DNA of 64,000 nt, from assembly GCF_013520985.1 (NCBI RefSeq), contig NZ_JACDTY010000001.1:744001-808000 (forward strand). Direction: 5' to 3'. Made by a program: the position numbers and the translations under genes. Under the pieces are notes generated by a model. The model saw nothing but the letters and a program-made list of their open reading frames with translations, had not been told where the DNA came from and did not search any database. Each line of letters opens with the position of its first letter. The stretch's first letter is position 1. Shown one piece after another: positions 1 through 7,991 of this stretch. Origin of the DNA: Mesorhizobium neociceri (GTDB lineage Bacteria; Pseudomonadota; Alphaproteobacteria; Rhizobiales; Rhizobiaceae).

Positions 1-832
1 CGAGCTTGTCGAAAGGCGGCTTCTTGTTGTTGATCGCGAGGATGGTCTCCCCCTCGGTCGAGCCGATCACCACCTTGAAACGTGGGTCGTCCTTGACCTG
101 GGCGACGCTGTCGGGATCGAAGAAGGGAAAGGCCTGGATGTCGCCGGAGAGCAGTGCCGGCACGGCAGCAGCGGCATCGGGAACGATACGGAATTCGGCC
201 TTGTCGAGGGATACCGGGGCACCCCAGTAGTTGTCCGATTTCACCAGCGTGATCGACGAGCCCTTGGCCCAGCTCTGGAATTTGAACGGGCCGGTGCCGA
301 TGGGCTTTTCCTTGTTGGTCTCGGCGCTCTCGGGCGCCACGATCACCGCGTCACCCCAGCCCATATTGTAGAGGAACGAGCCTTGCGGGTTCTTCAGCGT
401 CACCTTCACAGTCGCCGGATCGACGACGTCGACCGTGTCTATTGCCGCGAACAGGCCCTTTTGCGCGTTGACGGAATTGTCGGCGCGGGCGCGGTCGAGA
501 GAGAATTTCACATCGCTGGCGTCGAAATCGGTGCCGTCATGGAATTTCACGCCGGTATGCAGCTTGAATGTATAGACCTTGCCATCGTCCGAGATAGCCC
601 AGCTTTCGGCGAGATCGGGCAGCACTTCGCCGTTCGGGCCGATGCGGGTCAGGCCCTCGAAGACGTTGGCGTAGAGCACTTCGTCGATCGCCGCGGCCGC
701 ACCGGCAGTCGGGTCGAGATGCGGCGGTTCGAGCGTAATGCCGATCACTAGGTCGGTGCGCGCGGCATATGCCTGAGAGCTGGTGGCCAGCGCCAACAGC
801 GCGGCGGCAAGAATGGTTTTCCACAATTTCAT
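1..832 (-). CDS. Peptide-type ABC transporter substrate-binding protein (partial)
   Basis: Periplasmic solute-binding protein of family 5 (oligopeptide/dipeptide type), cut off by the window edge, so 277 residues are visible. It should bind peptides or similar ligands and deliver them to a Dpp/Opp-like permease encoded further left. Residues 1-23 form a signal peptide ending AYA before Ala24. The family N-terminus follows, with 'EPPHLDPT', 'YANVFEGLTR' and 'KFHDGTDFDASDVKFSL' in the expected order. The ATG at 832 is preceded by GGGAG at a good distance. The M20 deacylase lies upstream on the same strand, about 120 bases away, so the two may be co-transcribed and act on an imported acylated peptide; that link is inference. 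Confidence 0.9.
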   Translation of the reverse strand, partial: MKLWKTILAAALLALATSSQAYAARTDLVIGITLEPPHLDPTAGAAAAIDEVLYANVFEGLTRIGPNGEVLPDLAESWAISDDGKVYTFKLHTGVKFHDGTDFDASDVKFSLDRARADNSVNAQKGLFAAIDTVDVVDPATVKVTLKNPQGSFLYNMGWGDAVIVAPESAETNKEKPIGTGPFKFQSWAKGSSITLVKSDNYWGAPVSLDKAEFRIVPDAAAAVPALLSGDIQAFPFFDPDSVAQVKDDPRFKVVIGSTEGETILAINNKKPPFDKL

Positions 833-954
833 CGTGCAACTCCCAAATGCTCGGACCCTGGTGGATAGAAGCGTGATTTCGAGGTGGAGTAAATTGCGTT
901 TCGTGCTCTGCAGCGGCGCCAGGAGGAATGTTTTTTCAGTTGATACCGGCGGGG

Positions 955-2235
955 TCAGCCGGTAGCCGTTCCTCTGAGCAGCACATTCAGCCCGATCGCC
1001 ATCACCTTCGCTGACTCGACCATGTCCGAGATACCGACCCACTCGTCGGGCCGGTGGGCGAGATCCAAAATGCCCGGACCATAGGCGATGCAGTCATAGA
1101 TGTGGCCGATACGGGCAATGTGCTTCTGGTCGTAAGTGCCTGGTGAAATGACATAATCCGGTTCGCGGTCGAAGATCGCCACGATGCCTTGCGCCACCGC
1201 CTTGACCACCGGCGCATCGCGCTCGGTCATCAGCGGCAGCACCTCCATCAAGTCGCGGATTTCATAGTCGAACTTTTTGCGCTCACGTTTCAGCCGGTCG
1301 AGGATGTCGGTCACCTCGCTTTTGACCGTGCCAAGGTCTTCCTCGAGCAGGAAGCGGCGGTCGATGGTCAGCCGGCAGGCATCCGGCACGTTGGGCGAGG
1401 GCAGGCCGGGGCGGAAATCCTCGGTCTGGCCGCCATGGATCGAGTTGATGTTCATGGTCGAGCGCTTTGCGCCTTCGGGCACCACCGGCATGCGCGTCAC
1501 CTTGCGGTCGAGCGCCGGAAACAGTTCGTCCTCAAAGGCCTGCAGCACGGCGCCCATGTGGCGCACCGCATTGTCGCCGAGGAAGGGCATCGAGCCATGC
1601 GCGATCTCGCCCTTGGTCTCGATCTCCGCCCACCAGACGCCGCGATGGCCAAGGCAGATGCGGTCCTTGTTCAGCGGCTCCGGGATGATGACGTGGTCCA
1701 CCTTGGGTTTCGAGAAATAGCCGAGCCCAGCCAGATGGGCGACGCCGCCGAAGCCACCGGACTCCTCGTCGACCGTGCCCGAGATCTCGATGGCGCCGGG
1801 AAAGTCGGGGAAAACCTCCATGAAGGCTTCGGCCGCGATGATCGAGGCGGCGAGGCCGCCCTTCATGTCGCAGGCGCCGCGCCCGTAAACCCGGCCGTCC
1901 TTCACCACGCCGGCAAAGGGATCGACGCTCCAGCCTTCGCCGGCTTCGACGACATCGATATGCGAATTGAAATGGACGCAGGCACCGGGCGAGCGGCCGT
2001 CGAAGCGGGCGACGACATTGACCCGCGGATAGCGGTCGGTGTCGCCCGGCGTGCCCTCGGCGCGGATGAATTCGGTTTCGAAGCCAAGTTTCCTTAGCCG
2101 GGCACCGACATATTCGGCGCAGGGTCGATAGGCTTCGCCCGGCGGGTTGATGGTCGGGAAGCGGATCAGGTCGACGGTAAGCTGGACCAGTTCATCGGAA
2201 CGGTCGTCGATTGCTTTGAAGAGTCGTTCGTTCAT
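955..2235 (-). CDS. ArgE/DapE-family M20 deacylase
   Basis: Zinc-dependent M20 amidohydrolase of 426 residues, related to acetylornithine deacetylase and succinyl-diaminopimelate desuccinylase, acting in the cytoplasm on an N-acyl amino acid or peptide. Visible motifs are the metal site 'SHIDVV' (His92, Asp94), 'GACDMKGG' (Asp123), the catalytic/metal 'VDEESGG' (Glu157-158) and 'GTYDQKHIA' near the C-terminus. The frame is open upstream to a TTG at 2271, but the ATG at 2235 gives the usual family start and is preferred. A peptide-binding protein gene follows on the same strand, so a role in handling an imported substrate is more likely than a dedicated ArgE role. The exact substrate cannot be read from sequence. 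Confidence 0.88.
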   Translation of the reverse strand: MNERLFKAIDDRSDELVQLTVDLIRFPTINPPGEAYRPCAEYVGARLRKLGFETEFIRAEGTPGDTDRYPRVNVVARFDGRSPGACVHFNSHIDVVEAGEGWSVDPFAGVVKDGRVYGRGACDMKGGLAASIIAAEAFMEVFPDFPGAIEISGTVDEESGGFGGVAHLAGLGYFSKPKVDHVIIPEPLNKDRICLGHRGVWWAEIETKGEIAHGSMPFLGDNAVRHMGAVLQAFEDELFPALDRKVTRMPVVPEGAKRSTMNINSIHGGQTEDFRPGLPSPNVPDACRLTIDRRFLLEEDLGTVKSEVTDILDRLKRERKKFDYEIRDLMEVLPLMTERDAPVVKAVAQGIVAIFDREPDYVISPGTYDQKHIARIGHIYDCIAYGPGILDLAHRPDEWVGISDMVESAKVMAIGLNVLLRGTATG

Positions 2236-2453
2236 TCCCGGATTTGAGCAGGCAAGGCGATGGTTTTGCAAGCGTCATGCCACTGGCGCCCAAACTACGT
2301 GTTGCAGCGGCAACTATAGCGGGAAAATCGTTCAAATTCGCTGCTTTAGATTGGCGATTTTATCAAGGAGTGTGTGTTAGTTCATTCACCTGCCGTTAAA
2401 AAGCTGAAAAATCGCGTGATGGCAGGCAAGGGGCATCAAAGGGGTTTGATCTC

Positions 2454-2885
2454 ATGACTAAAATCGTTCTCATGGCGGCAGCTTTTGCTGCGATGCTGTT
2501 CGGCACGTCCATCGAAAGCCGGGCTGCTTCGCTGGTCGCCAGCATCGACGTCTCGTCGCAGACCATGACCGTCAGCCAGTATGGCCAGGTGCTCTATCGC
2601 TGGAGCGTCTCCACCGCGCGCCGCGGCTACTTCACGCCGCCCGGTACCTATCGGCCGCAACGGACGGCGCGGATGTGGTATTCGAAAAAATACCACATGT
2701 CGCCAATGCCTTATTCGGTGTTCTTCCATGGCGGCTACGCCATCCACGGCACCAATGCGGTGAGGCAGCTTGGGCGTCCGGCCTCGCATGGCTGCGTGCG
2801 GTTGCATACGGCAAATGCCGCGACCTTCTATTCGATGGTGCGGGAAGTCGGCTTCGGCAACACCCGGATCGTGGTGACGAACTGA
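2454..2885 (+). CDS. L,D-transpeptidase (YkuD domain), exported
   Basis: Periplasmic L,D-transpeptidase of 143 residues that makes 3-3 peptidoglycan cross-links or attaches proteins to peptidoglycan. Residues 1-24 look like a signal peptide ending SRA-A. The YkuD core fills the rest: 'YAIHGTNAVRQLG' followed by 'SHGCVRLH', which carries the catalytic Cys with its His and Arg. The protein is a minimal version with no LysM or peptidoglycan-binding domain. It runs convergently into lpxXL, with only four bases between the two stop codons. The assignment of reaction class is secure; the physiological cross-link made is not. Confidence 0.92.
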   Translation: MTKIVLMAAAFAAMLFGTSIESRAASLVASIDVSSQTMTVSQYGQVLYRWSVSTARRGYFTPPGTYRPQRTARMWYSKKYHMSPMPYSVFFHGGYAIHGTNAVRQLGRPASHGCVRLHTANAATFYSMVREVGFGNTRIVVTN

Positions 2886-2889
2886 CGCC

Positions 2890-3900
2890 CTAAGATTGAC
2901 GCTGCCGCTGGCCGGCGGCGTCTTTGGACTGTCCGCGCCGGCGGCGACGCCTGCCTGAGATTTCCCATCTCTTGTGGAACCACATCCACTGTCCCGGGTC
3001 CTCGCGAACCCAGCGCTCGACGACGTCGGCGAGCAGTTGCGTGGTGGCTGGGACGTCGACACTGCCGCTCTCATTGCGCGGTAGAGTGAGCTTGTCTTCG
3101 ATTTCGAGGCGGAAACGGTTGCCGGGCAACCGGACGCAGCGCGCCGGATAGACGTCGCAATCATAGTGGCGGGCGAGCATGCCCAGAACCGGATTGCTCT
3201 GGCACGGGCGGCCGAAGAAGGTCGTCTCCAGTCCGCTTGAGAATTTCTGGTCGACCAGAACGCCGATATTGCCGCCATTCTCGAGAATGGACGCCAGCGC
3301 GAAGGAGGCGCCGGTGGAGGACGGCAGCAGCGCGCCCATGCTCGAACGGCGGGTCGAGTGGATGTAGTCGGCGAGGTACGGGTTGTTGGGCGGGCGAAAC
3401 AGTGCCGTGATCTGCATGCCGAAGGTGGCGGCCGCCACCGGCAAAAGCTCGAAATTGCCGAGATGGCCGGTGAACAGGATGTGCGGCTTCTGCTCGGTGG
3501 CGATGTGCTTGAAGTGGTCGGCGCCACCGACTTCGACGCGCCCGGGCGTCGTCGCATTCGGGTCATAGTCGAAAAGCGCATCGAGGAAGATGTATTCGGC
3601 GGCAAGCCGGGCCATGTTGCCCCACATATCGGAGGCGATGGCCTCGATCTCGACATCGCTCTTGTCGGGGTAGGCCAGACGCAGATTGTTGATGGCGACG
3701 CGGTGGCGTCCGACCCGCGGGCCGATCCGCCGGGCGGCGCGGTCGGCGAAATTGAGCGCCCTGTCGGCAGGCAGCAAGCGCAGCAGCGAGATGATCAGCA
3801 TCGCGGCGCGCGCCGTCACCCAGTGGTCCAGCTGGCGCAGCCGGCGGCCATAGCGGAACATGAAGTCCCGGCGGGCTTTCTTGAACACCTTGCTGACCAT
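2890..3900 (-). CDS. lpxXL: Lipid A C28 (very-long-chain) acyltransferase LpxXL
   Basis: LpxL/HtrB-family late acyltransferase of 336 residues, at the inner membrane. The family transfers acyl chains from ACP to lipid A. Its position at the end of the acpXL operon points to the rhizobial LpxXL, which adds 27-hydroxyoctacosanoate from AcpXL. The HX4E catalytic motif is 'HLGNFE' (His146, Glu151), and a hydrophobic N-terminal stretch near residues 30-45 would anchor it. The C-terminal 20 residues are Arg-rich and low in complexity, which is unusual. The ATG at 3900 lies four bases from the stop of the dehydrogenase gene, consistent with one transcript and coupled translation. Confidence 0.9.
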   Translation of the reverse strand: MVSKVFKKARRDFMFRYGRRLRQLDHWVTARAAMLIISLLRLLPADRALNFADRAARRIGPRVGRHRVAINNLRLAYPDKSDVEIEAIASDMWGNMARLAAEYIFLDALFDYDPNATTPGRVEVGGADHFKHIATEQKPHILFTGHLGNFELLPVAAATFGMQITALFRPPNNPYLADYIHSTRRSSMGALLPSSTGASFALASILENGGNIGVLVDQKFSSGLETTFFGRPCQSNPVLGMLARHYDCDVYPARCVRLPGNRFRLEIEDKLTLPRNESGSVDVPATTQLLADVVERWVREDPGQWMWFHKRWEISGRRRRRRGQSKDAAGQRQRQS

Positions 3901-3904
3901 CGTC

Positions 3905-4933
3905 CTAGGAAACGCGCAGGATGATCTTGCCGAATACGTCGCGGCCTTCCATGCGCTTCAGCGCGGCGTCGATGCCGTCGAAGCCGACTTCGGTGTCGAT
4001 AACCGGGGCAACCTGACCCACCGCCATCTTCTGCATGGCGTTGGCCATGTTCTCCATGCGGCAGCCGAAGGACCCGAGCAGTTTCAACTGCTGCTGGAAG
4101 AGCTGCATCAGATTGATCTGCGTCGACACGCCGGAGGTTGAGCCGCAGGTGACCAGGCGGCCACCGCGCTTCAGGCACAGCATCGAGGCGGCAAAAGTGT
4201 CGGCGCCGACATGTTCGAAGACGACATCGACGCCCTTCTTCTTGGTCAGCTTGCGCACGACGCCTTCGAAACGGTCGTCGCGGTAGTTGATGACATGGTC
4301 GGCGCCGAGCGCCTTTGCCTTGTCGATCTTGTCGTTCGAGCCGACCGTGGTGATGATGGTGCAGCCCATCCGCTTGGCGAGCTGGATCGCCGCCGAGCCG
4401 ATGCCGGAACCGCCGGCATGGATGAGGATGGTCTCACCGGGCTGCAGCTTCGCATTGTCGAACAGCATGTGCTCGACGGTGCCGAAGGTGACGGGGGCGA
4501 CAGCGGCGCCGACATCGGTCACGCCCGGAGGGGCAGGGACCAGCAGGCGAGCCGGCAGGTTGATCTTCTCCTGGGCAAAACCGTCGAGATGGAAGCCGTG
4601 TACGCCCGAGACATGTTCGCAGAGATTGTCGCGGCCTTCACGGCAGGCACGGCAGAGGCCGCAGGTGCGGGCGCCGTAGATCGACACCAATTGTCCTGGC
4701 AGCAGGCTGGAAACGCCGGGGCCGACGGCCTCGACCTCGCCCGAAGCTTCGGCGCCGACGACCAGCGGCAGCTTGCGCTTGGCGAAGGCCATGCCGCGCC
4801 AGCCCCAGACGTCGATATGGTTCAGCGCCACCGCCTTGATGCGCAGCGTGACCTCGCCCAGTGCGGGGGGCGGCGGGGGCGGCAGGTCCACCGTTTCAAG
4901 ACGGCGGTCCTCGATAAGTTGCAGTGCGCGCAT
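3905..4933 (-). CDS. adh2XL: MDR-family dehydrogenase of the VLCFA lipid A cluster (Adh2XL)
   Basis: Medium-chain dehydrogenase/reductase of 342 residues, by position the Adh2XL of the C28 fatty-acid cluster. It is thought to take part in making the (omega-1)-hydroxy very-long-chain acyl group. The NAD(P)-binding loop 'HAGGSGIG' is intact, and four cysteines (91, 94, 97, 105) form the structural zinc lobe. The usual catalytic-zinc Cys and His are not seen: the Cys position reads 'LNHIDVW' and the usual 'GHE' reads 'GAE'. This resembles quinone-oxidoreductase-like members of the superfamily more than a true zinc alcohol dehydrogenase. The reaction in the pathway is therefore uncertain. Confidence 0.82.
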   Translation of the reverse strand: MRALQLIEDRRLETVDLPPPPPPALGEVTLRIKAVALNHIDVWGWRGMAFAKRKLPLVVGAEASGEVEAVGPGVSSLLPGQLVSIYGARTCGLCRACREGRDNLCEHVSGVHGFHLDGFAQEKINLPARLLVPAPPGVTDVGAAVAPVTFGTVEHMLFDNAKLQPGETILIHAGGSGIGSAAIQLAKRMGCTIITTVGSNDKIDKAKALGADHVINYRDDRFEGVVRKLTKKKGVDVVFEHVGADTFAASMLCLKRGGRLVTCGSTSGVSTQINLMQLFQQQLKLLGSFGCRMENMANAMQKMAVGQVAPVIDTEVGFDGIDAALKRMEGRDVFGKIILRVS

Positions 4934-4971
4934 AAGGCCTGTCGGGTTCTGTTGGAGCGGAAGTGGCTCGC

Positions 4972-6243
4972 TTAGACCGGTTCCCGCGCCATGACAAGGC
5001 AGGTGTTCTGGCCGCCGAAGCCGAAGGAGTTCGACAAAACCGTGCCGACTTCGGCATTGCGCTTCTTGTTCGGCACCACGTCGAGCACGATTGCCGGGTC
5101 GGGATTGTCGTAGTTGATGGTCGGCGGAATGACGCTTTCGCGCATGGTCATCAGCGAAAACGCCGCTTCGACCGCGCCGGCGGCCGACAGCGTGTGGCCG
5201 ATCATCGACTTGTTGGACGAGACCGGCATCGAGCCGATCCGTTCGCCGAACACGGTCGATAGCGACAGATGCTCCATCTTGTCGTTTTCCGGCGTCGAGG
5301 TGCCATGGGCGTTGACGTAGTCGATTTCGTCCTTGCTCAAGCCGGCATCGGCAAGGGCGGCTCGCACCGCGGCGATCGCCGGCGAACCGTCGGGCTTGGA
5401 GCGGGTGCGGTGGAAATCGTCGGCCTTTTCACCGCAACCGCGCAGAATGCCGAGAACGCTGGCGCCGCGGGCAAGGGCAGCCTCAAGCGATTCCAGCACC
5501 AGCGCGCCGGAACCTTCGGCCAGTACAAACCCGTCGCGGTCCTTGGAGAAGGGTTTTGAGGCCTTTTCCGGGATGTCGTTGTGGGTCGACAGCGCCGACA
5601 GCAGCGAGAAGCGGATCAGCGCCTCGGCCGTCGCCGAGCCGTCGGCGCCGATCGACAGCGCCCGGTCGCATTCGCCGCGACGGATCGCCTCGACGCCAAG
5701 CTGAATGGCGGTGGCGCCGGAAGCGCAGGCGGTCGACAGCGTGATCGGCAGGCCGCGCGTGCCAAAGCGGTCGGCCAGCCGGTCGGCGATCGCACCGAAC
5801 TGTGTGGTTGCGAAAGTATCTGTTTCCTTTAGTCCGCGCGCCACCCTGAGCAGCCTTTCGGCGCCGGCACCCTGGCCGTCGGAATTGTAGAGCGAGAAGC
5901 GGTCGTGCCAGTCGAGTTCGACCGGGGGCGAGGCGAGAAAGAGCGGCCCACCGAAGTCGTTGGAATCGAGACCGGACTCGGCCACCGCCTCATTCGCGGC
6001 GGTTTCCGCCAACTCGTAGGTCAGCAGGCTGGCGCCCTTTGAGCTTGAATCCAGGAAGTCGACCATGCCGGAGATGCGGGTGTTGAGGTGGTCGACTGGA
6101 AAACGGGTGATCGGGTGGATGCCCGACTTGCCGGAGGTCAGCGCTGCCCAATTGTCTGCCTTGCCGATGCCGAGCGAGGTCACCACGCCGATGCCGGTGA
6201 CGGCGACGATCGGCCTGCCCATGTGATCTCTGAGATTGGCCAT
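4972..6243 (-). CDS. fabF1XL: Beta-ketoacyl-ACP synthase, catalytic partner (FabF1XL)
   Basis: KAS II-type condensing enzyme of 423 residues that elongates acyl chains on AcpXL toward C28. All three catalytic residues are present: Cys173 in 'STACASGA', His313 in 'NAHGTST' and His350 in 'SMIGHTLSAAG'. The C-terminal 'NSFGFGGQNTCL' is typical of FabF. It sits 42 bases downstream of a second ketosynthase gene that lacks the cysteine, so the pair may work as a heterodimer. An in-frame ATG at 6222 gives an alternative start seven residues shorter. Function is assigned from the family and from gene order in rhizobial acpXL clusters. Confidence 0.9.
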   Translation of the reverse strand: MANLRDHMGRPIVAVTGIGVVTSLGIGKADNWAALTSGKSGIHPITRFPVDHLNTRISGMVDFLDSSSKGASLLTYELAETAANEAVAESGLDSNDFGGPLFLASPPVELDWHDRFSLYNSDGQGAGAERLLRVARGLKETDTFATTQFGAIADRLADRFGTRGLPITLSTACASGATAIQLGVEAIRRGECDRALSIGADGSATAEALIRFSLLSALSTHNDIPEKASKPFSKDRDGFVLAEGSGALVLESLEAALARGASVLGILRGCGEKADDFHRTRSKPDGSPAIAAVRAALADAGLSKDEIDYVNAHGTSTPENDKMEHLSLSTVFGERIGSMPVSSNKSMIGHTLSAAGAVEAAFSLMTMRESVIPPTINYDNPDPAIVLDVVPNKKRNAEVGTVLSNSFGFGGQNTCLVMAREPV

Positions 6244-6285
6244 CCGGAACCTCTTAACTTTGCAGCATGATCGCGTAGCGCCGCT

Positions 6286-7476
6286 TTAAGCAGCGTTGAC
6301 CAGCGCCATGCCCTCGAATTGGTGATAGCCGATCGCCGTTGCAAGCACGGTTTGCGGAATGCCTTCGAACGGCTTCTCGGTCGCGGCATCGAAAACGGGA
6401 TAGGCGGCCTTGCGGTCGACAGCCAGCGCGGCAAGCGCCACGGCGAACGGAAACTGCGCTTCCTTCATGTGCCCGGTCAACGTCGCGAAGCCGCGCGCCG
6501 ATATCGCCGGATTGGCATCGAGCGCCGCCTTCTCGGCCGATGTTGCCGTGTGCGCGCCGGAGGCGCCGGACAGGGCAAGCAGCTTGCGGCTGGGGAGCGC
6601 CGCCTGTTTGAGCAATGCCGCGATCTCGGCGTCGAGTTCGCCGCGCGAGCGCCGGGCGCGGCCGGAGACGACCGGTCCGAGCTCGGCATAAATCTTGCGG
6701 CCACGGCTTTCCGCGTGTTCGCGCTGTTCCAGCACCAGGAATGCGCCGCCGGAGCCGGAGACCAGGCCGCCGCCCTCGGCGCCCTGTCTTTGCCAGACGG
6801 GCTTCCACGGGCCGCGATGCAGATAGCCGGCAAGCTCATAGCCGAGCAGCATGTCTGAATGTTCGGTCTGGAAGGCGCCGCCGACTAGTATATGCGTCGA
6901 CTGTCCCGAGCGGATGCGCGCGGCGGCCGTCTCGACGGCGGCAACGCCGGCACCTTCCTCGCCCATGAAGGTCCTGGACGATCCCGTCACCTTGTGGACG
7001 ATGGAGATGTTGCCGGCGAGCAGATTGGAGAGCTGTGCCAGGAAAAGCGTCGGCCGCAACTCAGTGGTCAGCTTCTCATTGAGCAGAACGTCACGGTCGT
7101 TGCGGCTTTCCGAAGCGGCGAGGATCGCGGCATCGACCGCCTCGTCGCGCTCGCCGCCACCGGCGGCGACAACCATGTCCATGGTCGTGCAGAGCTCGTC
7201 ATTGCCCTTGATGCCGGCATCGTCCAGCGCCAGGCCGGCGGCATAAGTGCCGAGCCGCTGCCAGGTTTCCATCTGCCGCTGGTCGCCGCGCTTGGCGATC
7301 TGCAGGTTCCAGTCGATCTCGGGCAACGGATGCACGGTGTAGGGCGCAAAGCGCGCGGCCTCAATCACCGGCTGCAGGCCCGGCTGCGCCAGCTTCTGCC
7401 AGTGTGCGTCAGGGCCTTCTCCAAGCGAGGAGACAAGGCCGATGCCAGTGATGACGACGTCGCGGGGGCTGCTCAT
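6286..7476 (-). CDS. fabF2XL: Ketosynthase-like protein lacking the active-site cysteine (FabF2XL)
   Basis: Second ketosynthase homologue of the C28 operon, 396 residues. The thiolase fold signatures are present ('ITGIGLVSSLGEG' at the start, 'GYHQFEGMALVNAA' at the end). Aligning its nucleophile elbow with FabF1XL places Glu174 ('MGEEGAG') where the catalytic Cys should be. Histidines remain in 'SGAHTAT' and 'LTGHMKE', the counterparts of the two FabF histidines. This pattern matches chain-length-factor (KS-beta) subunits of type II polyketide synthases, which pair with an active ketosynthase. I infer a structural or chain-length role beside FabF1XL rather than independent condensation. Confidence 0.84.
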   Translation of the reverse strand: MSSPRDVVITGIGLVSSLGEGPDAHWQKLAQPGLQPVIEAARFAPYTVHPLPEIDWNLQIAKRGDQRQMETWQRLGTYAAGLALDDAGIKGNDELCTTMDMVVAAGGGERDEAVDAAILAASESRNDRDVLLNEKLTTELRPTLFLAQLSNLLAGNISIVHKVTGSSRTFMGEEGAGVAAVETAAARIRSGQSTHILVGGAFQTEHSDMLLGYELAGYLHRGPWKPVWQRQGAEGGGLVSGSGGAFLVLEQREHAESRGRKIYAELGPVVSGRARRSRGELDAEIAALLKQAALPSRKLLALSGASGAHTATSAEKAALDANPAISARGFATLTGHMKEAQFPFAVALAALAVDRKAAYPVFDAATEKPFEGIPQTVLATAIGYHQFEGMALVNAA

Positions 7477-7532
7477 GAGCGGCTTTGTGGGTCAGGCGGC
7501 GCAGCCCGTCAAGGCCGCGCGCTTGCCCGATC

Positions 7533-7814
7533 TCAGGCGGTCTTGGCGGCGACCAGCGCGTCGATCTTGGCGCACAGGTTCTTCATGACGAAGTAATCGT
7601 CGGTCGAAGCCTTGCCGTCATTGACTTCCTGGGTCCACTTTTCCAGCGGCACCTTGATGCCGAATTCCTTGTCGATGGCAAAGACGATGTCGAGAAAATC
7701 GAGGCTGTCGATGCCGAGATCGTCGATCGTGTGGCTCTCGGGGGTGATGGTGTCGATATCGATCTCGCTGGTGTCGGCAATGATCTTGGCGACTTTCTCG
7801 AACGTGGTGGACAA
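7533..7814 (-). CDS. acpXL: Specialised acyl carrier protein AcpXL
   Basis: Acyl carrier protein of 93 residues dedicated to very-long-chain fatty acids for lipid A. Ser37 in '[15 protein letters not shown]' is the 4'-phosphopantetheine site. The protein is longer than housekeeping AcpP and continues with '[14 protein letters not shown]', characteristic of AcpXL. It is the first gene of the minus-strand operon acpXL-fabF2XL-fabF1XL-adh2XL-lpxXL. In other rhizobia a dehydratase gene (fabZXL) follows acpXL; here only 56 bases separate acpXL from fabF2XL, so no fabZ fits. Confidence 0.93.
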   Translation of the reverse strand: MSTTFEKVAKIIADTSEIDIDTITPESHTIDDLGIDSLDFLDIVFAIDKEFGIKVPLEKWTQEVNDGKASTDDYFVMKNLCAKIDALVAAKTA

Positions 7815-7942
7815 GGGCTCTTCCTTCGGTTGCGGGCGGAATCTGTCCGCATCTGGTTTGGGCGCTGTCTAATCGGTTTTTCCCGGCAGGAAAAGGCCTG
7901 ATGCGCCGGGCGCAGATGGGATGGCCTTCCCATAAAGACAAG

Positions 7943-7971
7943 AAGGGCCGCCCGATAAGCCGGCGGCCCTT
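7943..7971 (-). terminator. Rho-independent-type terminator after the slipin gene
   Basis: A perfect inverted repeat with ten-base arms (AAGGGCCGCC / GGCGGCCCTT) around a nine-base loop, 20 bases past the slipin stop codon. Read on the minus strand it is followed by a moderately T-rich stretch. It separates slipin transcription from the acpXL operon that starts 130 bases further on the same strand. Confidence 0.75.
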
Positions 7972-7991
7972 CCGATTGACGTTACGTCAGC

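Noticed and set aside
1189..2097. Approximately 300-codon frame antisense to the M20 deacylase
   Set aside because: Antisense shadow with repetitive His/Arg/Gly composition and no ribosome-binding site.
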